Shown piece after piece: positions 17,408 to 26,277 of a DNA stretch of 53,128 nucleotides. The stretch spans positions 1-53,128 of the forward strand of contig CAILKO010000015.1 of assembly GCA_903834835.1 (NCBI GenBank), in the 5' to 3' direction. The stretch comes from an uncultured Pseudomonadota bacterium. GTDB lineage: Bacteria; Pseudomonadota; Gammaproteobacteria; Burkholderiales; SG8-39. The notes below the pieces were generated by a model. The model did no database searches, was not told the DNA's origin, and saw only the letters and a list, made by a program, of their open reading frames with translations. The position numbers were made by a program, and so were the translations under genes. Each line of letters begins with the position of its first letter. Within the stretch, counting starts at the first letter, position 1.

Positions 17408-18538
17408 ATGCCGGGCTGGAATCTGAGAAATCGCGCTGCGATTGTCGGCGTGGGCTATACGCCGATGCTGCGCTCCACCGATCGCAGCCTGGGCACTATC
17501 GCGGTCGAGGCCGCGCTCGCTGCGATCGCCGACGCCGGCCTTACGCGCGAGGACATCGACGGCTATATCGGCATGCCGAACGCGCCCAGCCCTGCCGCAC
17601 GGCATCTGGACGGCGTGGATGAAATCTCCGCGGTCTATCTCGCCGCCGCGCTCGGCATGAAGGAACCGGCCTGGCTCATGGACCAGAGCGGCCAGCCGAC
17701 GGGCGCCGTGGCCGCGGCCTGCCATGTGGTCGCCTCCGGGCTGTGCAACTACGTGCTGGTGCTGCGCACCATGTACAACCCGGTGGGCCGGCGTTATCAG
17801 GAGGCGAGCCAGACCAGCGCCGGCGGCCCGCTGCAGTACGGACTGCCCTACGGCGTTTCAGGCGGCATCGCGATGCTCGCGCACTGGCTGCAGCGCTACA
17901 TGCACGACTACGGCGCGACGCGCGAAGCGCTCTACAGCGTGGTTGCGAACGACCGCCGCCACGCGCGTCTGAATCCGGTCGCCTACTGGCGCGACAAGGA
18001 ACTGACGCTGGATGACTACATGAACGCGCGGCCGATCTACGCGCCGATGTGCGTGTTCGACTGCGACATCCCGGTGACCGCCGCGGGCGCCGTGATCGTC
18101 ACCACCGCGGAGCGTGCCCGCGATCTGCGCCACCCGCCCGCCTATGTGAGCGGCGTGGCGAATTCCCTGCAGCCGGGGTCGCGCATCTTCGAAATCTCGG
18201 GCGTCGCGCGCAAGGACGTGCAGGTCGCGCAGATCTACGACGGCTTCTCGCCCTTCGTCTGGAACTGGCTCGAGCGGCTCGGCTACTGCGGTACCGGCGA
18301 AGCCCACCTCTACACGCAGGACGGACGCATCGGCCTGGGCGGCGAAACGCCGATCAACACCTTCGGTGGCCAGCTCGGCGAAGGCCGGCTGCACGGCATG
18401 GGCCATCTGCGCGAAGGCGTCATGCAGGTCATGGGCCGCGCCGGCGAACGTCAGGTCCCCGGCGTGCAGCACAGCCTGGTCGTGAACGGCTTCGTCGGCA
18501 GCCATCCGTATTTCAACCTGATGCTCTCGCGCGGCTGA
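17408..18538 (+). CDS. Thiolase-like protein (SCP2/Ltp2 type), DUF35-partnered
   Basis: The 376-residue protein has a thiolase fold pattern: AAIVGVGYTPM, VAAACHVVASGLCNYVLVL, VAQIYDGFSPFVWNWLERLG and NTFGGQLGEGRLHGMGHLREGVMQVMG. At the position where thiolases carry the acyl-accepting Cys, my hand alignment gives Ser94 in MDQSGQPTG, and the usual C-terminal GHPxG motif is missing. With the DUF35 gene 16 bases downstream this matches steroid side-chain retro-aldolases (Ltp2 with ChsH2-type DUF35), which split a beta-hydroxyacyl-CoA without a catalytic cysteine. First gene of the ten-gene plus-strand run. A condensing enzyme is the alternative. Confidence 0.85.
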   Translation: MPGWNLRNRAAIVGVGYTPMLRSTDRSLGTIAVEAALAAIADAGLTREDIDGYIGMPNAPSPAARHLDGVDEISAVYLAAALGMKEPAWLMDQSGQPTGAVAAACHVVASGLCNYVLVLRTMYNPVGRRYQEASQTSAGGPLQYGLPYGVSGGIAMLAHWLQRYMHDYGATREALYSVVANDRRHARLNPVAYWRDKELTLDDYMNARPIYAPMCVFDCDIPVTAAGAVIVTTAERARDLRHPPAYVSGVANSLQPGSRIFEISGVARKDVQVAQIYDGFSPFVWNWLERLGYCGTGEAHLYTQDGRIGLGGETPINTFGGQLGEGRLHGMGHLREGVMQVMGRAGERQVPGVQHSLVVNGFVGSHPYFNLMLSRG

Positions 18539-18554
18539 GCGGGCGGAACCCACC

Positions 18555-18971
18555 ATGAACGACGCTCAATCCCCCCAACGCCCCATCCCCGAACCCGACG
18601 CAGACAGCGCCCCCTACTGGCAGGCCGCGAGCGAAGGGCGCCTCAGCCTGCCGCAGTGCGCGGCCTGCGGCAGGATCGCGTTCCCGCCGCGCCAGATCTG
18701 CCCGGCCTGCAATGCGAGCCGGATGGAGTGGATCACCCTGAGCGGCCGCGGCACCGTGTACAGCCACTGCGTGATGCACGAGCGCTTCGTGCGCGGCGTG
18801 AATCCGCCGCTCGCGATCGGCCAGATCGAGCTCGAGGAGCAGGCCGGGCTGCGGCTGGTGACCAACCTCCTTGGCTGTGCGCCGGAAGCGGTGCGTATCG
18901 GCATGCCGGTGGAGGCGGTGTTCGAGGAGATCGCGCCCGGCGTCCGGCTGCCGCAGTTCCGGCCGCGCTGA
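18555..18971 (+). CDS. Zn-ribbon/OB-fold protein (DUF35), partner of thiolase-like protein
   Basis: The 138-residue protein has a short helical N-terminus (APYWQAASEGRL), a rubredoxin-like zinc ribbon with Cys35-x2-Cys38 and Cys49-x2-Cys52, and an OB-fold with GRGTVYSHCVMHERF. DUF35 proteins bridge or activate thiolase-superfamily partners (archaeal HMG-CoA synthase complex, steroid aldolases) and bind the CoA substrate. It starts 16 bases after the thiolase-like gene and is followed by 122 bases before the next gene. Confidence 0.9.
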   Translation: MNDAQSPQRPIPEPDADSAPYWQAASEGRLSLPQCAACGRIAFPPRQICPACNASRMEWITLSGRGTVYSHCVMHERFVRGVNPPLAIGQIELEEQAGLRLVTNLLGCAPEAVRIGMPVEAVFEEIAPGVRLPQFRPR

Positions 18972-19027
18972 TTCGGCTGGCGGGCGGCTGTTTCGCTGGC
19001 GGCAGCGGCCGCCGCGTCGATTGTGCA

Positions 19028-19033
19028 TAGAAT
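19028..19033 (+). promoter_or_regulatory. Possible -10 element TAGAAT
   Basis: TAGAAT lies 60 bases before the amidohydrolase start, in a 122-base gap inside the otherwise compact gene run. The same hexamer precedes genes at 31531, 44592 and 51521. There is no clear -35, so an internal promoter is only a suggestion. Confidence 0.3.
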
Positions 19034-19093
19034 CCTCCGACCGGGAGGGCGCGGGCGTACACCCGGCCGCCGCAAACACGAGGAGCACATGCA

Positions 19094-20224
19094 ATGAACG
19101 ACATGGCCATCGACGACAAGCTCTGGACGATCGACTCGGACGCGCATATCGACGAGACCGAGGACAGCTGGAACTACCTCCGGCCGGAAGAACAGCAGTT
19201 CATGCCGACCACCGCGGTTCCGAAACACGTCGATCCCACCAAGACGCCGCCCAAGGGCGTGTCGGCCGCGCATATCACGCGCTACTGGATGATCGACGGC
19301 CACCGCAGGCCGCGTTTCTATCGCGACGACGAGCGCACCAAGACCACGGTCGAGACGCGCGAGCTGTTCGACGTCCCGGCGCGCCTGCGCCAGATGGACG
19401 AGATGCACTGCAAGGTACAGGTGCTCTACCCGAGCCTTTTCCTCGTGCAGGTGACCGACAACCCGGCCTCCGACCTCGCGCTGAAGCGCAGCTACAACCG
19501 CTGGCTTGCGGATCGCTGCCAGGCAAGCGGCGGGCGGCTGCGCTGGGTCTGCCTGCCGGGACTGGATAACATCGAACAGTCCATCGAAGAACTGCGTTTC
19601 GCGAAGGCGAACGGCGCCTGCGCCGTAATGAAGAAGGGCGACCGCGAGGCCGGCCACTGGGTAAACGAGGAGTACTACTACCCGTTCTACGAGGAATGCC
19701 AGCGACTCGACCTGCCCGTGGTGTTCCACATCGGCGCCGGTGTGCTCGACACCACGTCCTCACGCGAATTCCCCTGGGGCCGCTTTACCAAACTCGGCGT
19801 GCCGCCGATGCACGCCTTCTACAACCTCGCGATGTTCGGCACGACCAAACGCTTCCCCTCGGTGCGCTGGGGCTTCATCGAGGCGGGTTCCTCCTGGATT
19901 CCGTTCATGGCCTACGACATCATGCGCCGGCTGGCCACGATGGGTGCCGACTTCACCGCCGGTCACACCTACGAGGACATCTCCGAGGTGATGACCAAGA
20001 ACAACTTCTACGCCACCTGCCAGGTGGACGAGGATCTGCCCTACATCATCCGGCACACCACCGAAGACCGGCTGCTCGTGGGCTCGGACTACTGCCATGC
20101 GGATTCCGCGGGCGAGATGGATTTCAACCCGCTGCTCCAGGCGCGCGCCGCGAAAGGCGATATTTCCCAGCAGGCCGTGCGCAAGATCGCCTACGAGAAC
20201 GGCGTGAAGTTCTACGGACTCTGA
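19094..20224 (+). CDS. Amidohydrolase family protein (ACMSD-like)
   Basis: The 376-residue TIM-barrel metal enzyme resembles the amidohydrolase-2 group that includes ACMSD and gamma-resorcylate decarboxylases. The N-terminal metal motif reads DSDAHIDE with His18, where many relatives have H-x-H. His212 is in VVFHIGAG, Glu263 in WGFIEAGSSW and Asp332 in VGSDYCHAD. GAGGAG precedes the ATG at 19094. In this operon it could decarboxylate a hydroxylated aromatic acid or hydrolyse a ring-cleavage product. The start hexamer ATGCAATGA also contains an out-of-frame ATG two codons earlier. Confidence 0.88.
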   Translation: MNDMAIDDKLWTIDSDAHIDETEDSWNYLRPEEQQFMPTTAVPKHVDPTKTPPKGVSAAHITRYWMIDGHRRPRFYRDDERTKTTVETRELFDVPARLRQMDEMHCKVQVLYPSLFLVQVTDNPASDLALKRSYNRWLADRCQASGGRLRWVCLPGLDNIEQSIEELRFAKANGACAVMKKGDREAGHWVNEEYYYPFYEECQRLDLPVVFHIGAGVLDTTSSREFPWGRFTKLGVPPMHAFYNLAMFGTTKRFPSVRWGFIEAGSSWIPFMAYDIMRRLATMGADFTAGHTYEDISEVMTKNNFYATCQVDEDLPYIIRHTTEDRLLVGSDYCHADSAGEMDFNPLLQARAAKGDISQQAVRKIAYENGVKFYGL

Positions 20225-20247
20225 ACCCGAAGGCAGAAAAGCAATCG

Positions 20248-21372
20248 ATGTCGCTCCCCCCTTACGGCCGCAACACGCGGATGAGCAATCCGAACCGGTT
20301 CAAGCTCGGCCTGTTCGGCCTGAACTGCTATTGCGGTTCGATCGCGACCACCGCGCCTGAACAGTGGCGCGCCGAGTGGGATGCGGTGACCGAGGCCGCG
20401 CGCCTTGCAGACGATGCAGGTCTGGAATTCCTGCTGCCGATCGCGCGCTGGCACGGCTACGGCGGCAAGACCGACCGGCAGGGAACGTCCTTCGAAACCC
20501 TCACCTTCGCCACCGGCATGGCCGCGCTCACGAAGGAGATCGTCACCTTCGCCACCGTGCATACCGCGCTCATCCATCCGGTATTCGCCGCGAAGCAGGT
20601 GGTGACCATCGACCATGCAGGCCACGGACGCTGCGGCCTGAACGTCGTCTCCGGCTGGAGCCACGAGGAGTTCGCGATGTTCGGCGCGACGCTGCTCGAG
20701 CACGAGACGCGCTACCAGCACACCGAGGAATGGCTGGCGATCGCGCGCCGCATCTGGACCGAGGATGCGCCCTTCGATTTCCAGGGCAGCCATTTCGACC
20801 TGAAAGGCGTCATCGCGAAACCGAAGCCTTACGGCCCGGGACGTCCGCTCCTGATGAGCGCAGGCTCCTCGCCCACGGGTCGGGCCTTCGCGGCGAAGAA
20901 TGCGGACTGCCTGTTCCTCGTGATCGTTGATCCGGACCGGCTGGAAGCCGAGATCGGCGCGCTGCGCGCCGAAACCTCGGGTCGCGATGCCGGCTTCTAC
21001 ACGAGCGGCCACGTGCTCTGCCGGCCGACCGAAAAGGAGGCGCGGGACTATCATCACTACATCGTGCGCGAGAAGGGCGACTGGGAGGCAGCCGAGATCG
21101 CGATCGCGAAACGCCTGCGCGGCAGTTCCGAATCGATCCCGAAGGAAAAGCTCGTGCAGATGCAGGAGCGCTTCATCAGTGGCGGCGGCACCTTCCCGGT
21201 CATCGGCAGCTATGATCAGGCTGCCGCGACGCTGAAGCGGCTCTCGGATGCAGGCATCAACGGCATGGCGATGGGTCTGGTGAACTACGTGCAGGAAATG
21301 CCGCATCTGCGCGACGGCCTGCTGCCGCGCCTGGAGAAGCTTGGCCTGCGCCTGCCGGCACAGACTCACTGA
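20248..21372 (+). CDS. LLM class flavin-dependent monooxygenase
   Basis: The 374-residue luciferase-like protein has FKLGLFGLNCYCG at the N-terminus, HGYGGKTDRQGTSFETLTFATGMAA, and LNVVSGWSHEEFAMFGATL, which is the RutA/SsuD-type signature. A typical PYGPGRPLLMSAGSSPTGRAFAA follows. Such enzymes use FMNH2 from a separate reductase to oxygenate, open or desulfonate their substrate. The ATG at 20248 is 23 bases after the amidohydrolase stop; another in-frame ATG at 20281 has no better ribosome site. It is distinct from the second luciferase-like gene at 32540. Confidence 0.88.
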   Translation: MSLPPYGRNTRMSNPNRFKLGLFGLNCYCGSIATTAPEQWRAEWDAVTEAARLADDAGLEFLLPIARWHGYGGKTDRQGTSFETLTFATGMAALTKEIVTFATVHTALIHPVFAAKQVVTIDHAGHGRCGLNVVSGWSHEEFAMFGATLLEHETRYQHTEEWLAIARRIWTEDAPFDFQGSHFDLKGVIAKPKPYGPGRPLLMSAGSSPTGRAFAAKNADCLFLVIVDPDRLEAEIGALRAETSGRDAGFYTSGHVLCRPTEKEARDYHHYIVREKGDWEAAEIAIAKRLRGSSESIPKEKLVQMQERFISGGGTFPVIGSYDQAAATLKRLSDAGINGMAMGLVNYVQEMPHLRDGLLPRLEKLGLRLPAQTH

Positions 21373-21421
21373 AGCGACACGCAACACAACCGGAACTCGA
21401 ATTTTTCAGGATGGAGGCAAC

Positions 21422-22390
21422 ATGAAGACCATTACCCGAACCCTGCTCGCCGCGACCCTCGTCGCCTGCGCCCCGCTCGCGCTCGCCCAGGGCGCTGCGG
21501 ATTACCCCTCGCGCACGGTGCGCGTGCTCGTACCGAACTCCCCGGGCGGCCCGGTGGACACCGTGGGTCGCCTCACGGCGGCCTTCCTGGAATCGCGCTT
21601 CAAGCAGCCTTTCGTGGTGGAGAACCGCCAGGGCGCCAACAGCCGCATCGCCACCGAGGCGATGGTGAAATCCGCGCCCGACGGCTACACGCTGCTCGTC
21701 TCCCCGCCCCAGCTCTATGTGTTCGAGCAGATGACGAACAAGGAGTGGCCGTTCCGCTACGAGCGCGACTACACCGTGGTGTCCTGGATCGCGGGCGCGG
21801 GCTACGCGATCGTGGCGGCCAACAACTTCGCGCCGAACAACATGCGCGAACTCGTGGCCTGGACGCGCGCCAACCCGGGCAAGGCGAACGAAGGCCAGCC
21901 GGCCGGCTTCAACGTGGACTTCGCGATCCTGCGCCATCAGTTGAAGATGGGCGAAGTGACGCTCATCCGCTACGGCGGCGCGGTACCCGCGATGCAGGCC
22001 GTGATGAGCGGCGACGTGCAGTACGTCGGCACCACCGTGCTCACCGCGATGCCGCTCGAAAAGGCGGGCAAGCTGAAGATCATCGCCTACACCGGGCGCA
22101 CCCGGCACCCGCTCATTCCGCAGGTGCCCACGGTGGTCGAATCCGGCACCGACCATGAATCCGGCCTCGTGATCACGCTGCTCGCGCCGGCCGGCATGCC
22201 GGCCGATCTCACGAACAAAATCTCGGCCGCGGTAAGCGAGATGACGAAGAATGCGGATGTGGTCGCCAAGCTGAACGCGATCGGCCAGCTGCCCCAGGGC
22301 CTGAACCCGGCACAGTCGCTCACCTCGTTGAACGCGCTCGCGAAGACCTATTCGGATGCGATCGCGAGCGGCGTGAAGATGAACTGGTAG
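21422..22390 (+). CDS. Bug-type tripartite tricarboxylate transporter substrate-binding protein
   Basis: The 322-residue product starts MKTITRTLLAATLVACAPLALAQ, a clean signal peptide, then DYPSRTVRVLVPNSPGGPVDTVGR and NRQGANSRIATEAMVKSAPDGYT, the Bug pattern. GGAGG lies just upstream of ATG 21422, which decides this start over the longer frame from 21341. It is followed after six bases by another Bug gene, so two periplasmic receptors of different sequence are made together. That pairing suggests two related ligands or one ligand at two affinities. Confidence 0.9.
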   Translation: MKTITRTLLAATLVACAPLALAQGAADYPSRTVRVLVPNSPGGPVDTVGRLTAAFLESRFKQPFVVENRQGANSRIATEAMVKSAPDGYTLLVSPPQLYVFEQMTNKEWPFRYERDYTVVSWIAGAGYAIVAANNFAPNNMRELVAWTRANPGKANEGQPAGFNVDFAILRHQLKMGEVTLIRYGGAVPAMQAVMSGDVQYVGTTVLTAMPLEKAGKLKIIAYTGRTRHPLIPQVPTVVESGTDHESGLVITLLAPAGMPADLTNKISAAVSEMTKNADVVAKLNAIGQLPQGLNPAQSLTSLNALAKTYSDAIASGVKMNW

Positions 22391-22396
22391 CCGGAG

Positions 22397-23374
22397 ATGC
22401 GCGGCATGCAACGCGCTGCGAAAGCGCTCTGCGCCGGCCTCGGCCTCGCGGCGTGCTTCGCCTGGGCGCAGGAATTTCCGAACCGTACCCTGCGCCTTGT
22501 CATGCCGTATTCCTCCGCCGGGCCCGATGTCGTGACGCGTCCGATCGCGAAGCACATGGGCGACGCACTCGGCAAGCCCATGGTGTTCGAGAACAAGGGC
22601 GGCGGCGGCGGCATTCCCGCGATCCTCGAACTGATGAATGCGCCGGCAGACGGTCACCTGCTCGTCATGATCGACTCCAGCCACTGGGGCGTGAGCCCCG
22701 CAGTGCGCGCCGATCTGCCCTACCAGCCGCTGCGCGACTTCGCGCCCATCGCCCACATCCTCAATACGAGCGGCCTGTTCATCTTTACCCTGGATAGCGC
22801 GCCCTACAGGGATCTGCGCCAGCTCGTCGCGCATGCGCGCGCGAATCCCGGCGCGGTCAAGTTCGCGGTGGCGGGCTTTGCGGGCTACCAACACCTCACG
22901 GGCGAGAGTCTGCGATTGCAGACGGGCACCGACATGCAGGCGATCGTCTACAAGGGCGGCGCGGACGTCATCACCTCGGTGCTGCGCGGGGAAGTCACCT
23001 TCGGCTATGCGGGTTACGCCGGACTTGCCTCCAATGTGAAGGCCGGCAAGCTGAAGCTGCTCGCCATCGTCACCCGCACGCGCAATCGCCAGATCCCGGA
23101 TGTGCCGACGGTAAGCGAGGCGATCGACCTGCCGGATTTCCACTGCCCTTCGCAGACCGGACTCGTGGTCCGCGCCGGAACGCCTGCGCCCGTCATCCGC
23201 GCGCTTGCGGCGGCGGTCGCCACGGCGATCGCGAAACCCGACGTGCAGGAGACCGCGCAGAAGGTCGGCTACGAGCTCGTGTCCGGACGCCCTTCGGACA
23301 TGACCGACCTGATGACCGCCGATCTGAAGCGCTACTCGCAGATCGTGAAGCTCACCGGTATCAAGCCTGAATGA
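22397..23374 (+). CDS. Bug-type tripartite tricarboxylate transporter substrate-binding protein
   Basis: The 325-residue product has a hydrophobic leader (AAKALCAGLGLAACFAWAQ), then EFPNRTLRLVMPYSSAGPDVVTRPI. The leader contains LAAC, which could act as a lipobox, and AWA-Q, which could be a signal peptidase I site; I cannot choose between secreted and lipid-anchored. Further Bug features are NKGGGGGIPAILELMNAPADGH and DVPTVSEAIDLPDFHCPSQTG. It starts six bases after the previous Bug gene. The two share the family pattern but little direct identity, so they are not a recent duplication. Confidence 0.9.
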   Translation: MRGMQRAAKALCAGLGLAACFAWAQEFPNRTLRLVMPYSSAGPDVVTRPIAKHMGDALGKPMVFENKGGGGGIPAILELMNAPADGHLLVMIDSSHWGVSPAVRADLPYQPLRDFAPIAHILNTSGLFIFTLDSAPYRDLRQLVAHARANPGAVKFAVAGFAGYQHLTGESLRLQTGTDMQAIVYKGGADVITSVLRGEVTFGYAGYAGLASNVKAGKLKLLAIVTRTRNRQIPDVPTVSEAIDLPDFHCPSQTGLVVRAGTPAPVIRALAAAVATAIAKPDVQETAQKVGYELVSGRPSDMTDLMTADLKRYSQIVKLTGIKPE

Positions 23375-23445
23375 AGCTGTGCCGGCCCGGGGGGCGCGGC
23401 ACACGAAGACTCATGGACTGATCTGAACGAGGAAAGGCACGACCC

Positions 23446-24621
23446 ATGCAAGCTCTCACCGGCATCACCGTCATCGAGTCCGGCTCCTACATCACGGGGC
23501 CGTATTCGTCGATGCTGCTCGCCGACCTTGGCGCGAATGTCATCAAGGTCGAACGGCCCAAGGGGGGCGACCCCTATCGCGCCTTCAAGGGCGGCAACTA
23601 CAGCGCGCATTTCCGCGCGATCAACCGCAACAAGAAGAGCATCACGCTCGACATCAACAAGCCTGAAGGCCAGAAGGTCATGCGCGAGCTCATCGCCAAG
23701 GCCGACATTTTCATCGAGAACACGCGCGCCGGCTACATGGACGGCCTCGGTCTCAGCTTCGAGGAACTGAAGAAGGTCAACCCGCGCCTCGTGTACGTCT
23801 CGATCACTGGCTTCGGCAACACCGGCCCCTACCGCGACCGTCCGAGCTACGACACCATCGGCCTCGCGCTGAGCGGCACGCTCGCCATGTACGTCGATCC
23901 GAAAGACCCGCGCCTCACCGGCATCGCGCTCTCGGACGGCGTCACCGGCATGTACAGCTGCTACGCCGCGCTCGCAGGTCTGGCAATGCGCGAGCGCACG
24001 GGCGAAGCGGTGCGGGTCGAGAACAGCATGCTTGCCGCCACCATGGCCTTCAACGAGTTCTTCCTGATGGACTACAGGCTGACGGGCACCGTGCCCCACA
24101 TCGAGCGCAAGTCGCAGGTCAACCTCTCCTGGGCGCTCCCCTGCTCGGACGGCAAGCTCGTGGCGGTGCATCTTTCGTCCCCGGAGAAATTCTGGGAAGG
24201 CCTGGTAAAGGCCGTCGACATGCCGGGCCTCGCGACCGATCCGCGCTTCAGCACGCGCGCGGCGCGCATCGAGAACTACGGCGCCCTGCGCGATGAACTC
24301 TCGGCGCGCTTCCGGACGCAGCCGCGCACCTACTGGCTGAAGCGGCTTGCCGAAGTGGATCTGCCCTTCGCGCCGATCTACGACTCCTCGGAGATCGGCG
24401 ACGATCCGCAGGTGCAGGCGATGGGCCTGTGGCACGACCTCAAGCACCCGAAGGCCGAGGCCACACCCGCCTTGAAGCGCCCGGTGATGATCAACGGCAC
24501 GCGCGACGAGGCGCATGCCACGCCGCCGCCGCTGCTCGGCGAGCACACCGAGGAAATCCTCGGCAGCCTCGGCTACACCGGCGAACAGATCGCGGCCCTG
24601 AAGACTGCGCAGATCATCTAG
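23446..24621 (+). CDS. Class III CoA-transferase (CaiB/BaiF family)
   Basis: The 391-residue protein transfers CoA between carboxylic acids. It opens GITVIESGSYITGPYSSMLLADLGANVIKVERPKGGD, followed by INRNKKSITLDINKPEG and NTRAGYMDGLGLSFEELKK, all family hallmarks. The conserved Asp is Asp164 in IALSDGVTGMYS, which in formyl-CoA transferase forms the acyl-aspartate intermediate. It probably activates the imported acid of this operon without ATP. It lies between the paired Bug genes and the second thiolase-like gene. Confidence 0.93.
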   Translation: MQALTGITVIESGSYITGPYSSMLLADLGANVIKVERPKGGDPYRAFKGGNYSAHFRAINRNKKSITLDINKPEGQKVMRELIAKADIFIENTRAGYMDGLGLSFEELKKVNPRLVYVSITGFGNTGPYRDRPSYDTIGLALSGTLAMYVDPKDPRLTGIALSDGVTGMYSCYAALAGLAMRERTGEAVRVENSMLAATMAFNEFFLMDYRLTGTVPHIERKSQVNLSWALPCSDGKLVAVHLSSPEKFWEGLVKAVDMPGLATDPRFSTRAARIENYGALRDELSARFRTQPRTYWLKRLAEVDLPFAPIYDSSEIGDDPQVQAMGLWHDLKHPKAEATPALKRPVMINGTRDEAHATPPPLLGEHTEEILGSLGYTGEQIAALKTAQII

Positions 24622-24687
24622 AGATGGACCCATTCATGCGTACAACCCGGCAGCATCAAAGGAGCCCTGTCTTGGAGAACATGAAAA

Positions 24688-25854
24688 ATGCGTGATGGCG
24701 CGGTGATCGTCGGTATCGGGGAAACCCGGGTAGGCAAGCACCCCGGTCGCAGCACCGTGGGCCTGCAGGCGGAGGCGGTCATCCGCGCGATCCGCGATGC
24801 AGGCATCGAGCGCTCGGAGGTGGACGGGCTCTACGCCCTCGGCCCCTATGCAACAGGCAGCAGCATGCATGCGCTCGGCCTCGTGGAATATCTGGGCATG
24901 CGTATCCCGCACGCGGTCTCCTACGACGTGGGCGGCACGGTGACCTTCATGGGCATGTGCCTCGCGGCGACGGCGGCGATCGAGGAAGGCCGCATCGAGG
25001 TGGCGGTCTGCACCTTCGGCGAGAACGCCGCCACGCGGCGCGCCCCGCAGAGCCACGGCTTCGACCGCAAGATGACGATGAACGGCGAGGAGTACGAGCT
25101 CCCCTTCGGCGCGGGCAGTCCGCTCATCTGGTACGGCCTGATGGCGCAGCGTTACCTGGACCGCTACAAGCTGCCCCAGGATGCCTTCTTCCCGATCGCG
25201 CTCGCGCTGCGCAAGAACGCATCGCTGAACGAGAACGCGGCCTACCGCGAGCTCTACGACAAGGCTGCCTACGACAAATCGCCGATGATGGCCGAGCCGC
25301 TCCGGCGCCTTGATTCATCGCCCGTCGCCGACGGCGGCGGCGCCTTCGTGATCTGCTCCAAGCGCTTCGCGCGCGAGCGCCGGCTGAAGCACACGCCGAT
25401 CTCGGTGCTCGGTGTCGGCATGGAGGCCACCGGCAGCAGCATCCTGCACATGCCGGACATGGACCAGACCGGCTTCGAGGCGGCCGGACGCGAAGCCTTC
25501 GCCGAAGCGGGCCTCTCGCCCGAGGACGTGGATCTCGTCACGATCCACGACGGGTTTTCCATTTCCATCGCGATGGCGCTCGAGACGCTGGGCTTCTGCG
25601 GTCCGGGCGAGACAGTCGAACTCGCGGCCCGCGGCGGCCTCGCCTATGACGGCGAACGCCCGGTGAACACCCACGGCGGCCTGATGTCCCAGGGCCATGT
25701 GGGCGGCGTGCTGCACGTGGTGGAGGCGGTGCGCCAGCTGCGCGGCGACGCCGGGTCGCGCCAGATCAGAGATGCCCGGATCGCGGCGATCTGCGGCAAC
25801 GGGGGACCGTTCGCGGTCTGCGGCATGATGTTGCTCGGCAAGGGCAGCTGCTGA
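24688..25854 (+). CDS. Thiolase-like protein (SCP2/Ltp2 type), second copy, DUF35-partnered
   Basis: The 388-residue product has the thiolase pattern VIVGIGETRVGKHPGRSTVGLQAEA, VTIHDGFSISIAMALETLG and VNTHGGLMSQGHVGGVLHVVEAVRQLRG. At the canonical nucleophile position my alignment finds Thr84 within YDVGGTVTF rather than Cys. It is diverged from the protein at 17408, so the two are not a recent duplication and probably act on different CoA thioesters. The DUF35 gene at 25875 follows after 20 bases. A retro-aldolase or condensing role is inferred; direct thiolytic cleavage is unlikely without the cysteine. Confidence 0.87.
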   Translation: MRDGAVIVGIGETRVGKHPGRSTVGLQAEAVIRAIRDAGIERSEVDGLYALGPYATGSSMHALGLVEYLGMRIPHAVSYDVGGTVTFMGMCLAATAAIEEGRIEVAVCTFGENAATRRAPQSHGFDRKMTMNGEEYELPFGAGSPLIWYGLMAQRYLDRYKLPQDAFFPIALALRKNASLNENAAYRELYDKAAYDKSPMMAEPLRRLDSSPVADGGGAFVICSKRFARERRLKHTPISVLGVGMEATGSSILHMPDMDQTGFEAAGREAFAEAGLSPEDVDLVTIHDGFSISIAMALETLGFCGPGETVELAARGGLAYDGERPVNTHGGLMSQGHVGGVLHVVEAVRQLRGDAGSRQIRDARIAAICGNGGPFAVCGMMLLGKGSC

Positions 25855-25874
25855 GCCGGAAGGAGACGAAGAAA

Positions 25875-26261
25875 ATGATGACCGATCAGGAAGTAAGCGA
25901 CCATTTCTGGAACAGCGTGAAGTCGAAGGCCATGGCGCTGCCCTGGTGCGCGAAGTGCGCGAGAGCCTTCTTCTATCCGAAGCCGATCTGCCCGGATTGC
26001 TGGGGCGAGATCAGCGAATGGAAAGCGGTGAGCGGGCGCGGCAAGGTATGGTCGCACTCGGTGGTGCGCTTTCCGCTCGTGCGCGGCCCCTTCGAGGAGC
26101 GACTGCCCTACACGGTGGCCTTCGTCGCGCTGGAGGAAGGTCCGCGCGTGCTGAGCAATATCGTCGCCTGTCCGCCTGAAGAAGTGAAAGGCGGCATGGA
26201 CGTGCAGATCACCTACGAGGAACGCGACGGCAAGTGGCTCTACCTCTTCAAACCCGCCTGA
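25875..26261 (+). CDS. Zn-ribbon/OB-fold protein (DUF35), second copy
   Basis: The 128-residue protein has a short N-terminal helix (DHFWNSVKSKAM), a zinc ribbon with Cys25-x2-Cys28 and Cys39-x2-Cys42, and an OB-fold carrying GRGKVWSHSVVRFPLV. AAGGAGA precedes the start. It pairs with the thiolase-like protein encoded 20 bases upstream, as the first DUF35 protein does with its own partner. Confidence 0.9.
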   Translation: MMTDQEVSDHFWNSVKSKAMALPWCAKCARAFFYPKPICPDCWGEISEWKAVSGRGKVWSHSVVRFPLVRGPFEERLPYTVAFVALEEGPRVLSNIVACPPEEVKGGMDVQITYEERDGKWLYLFKPA

Positions 26262-26277
26262 TTCCTGGAGACCGGCA

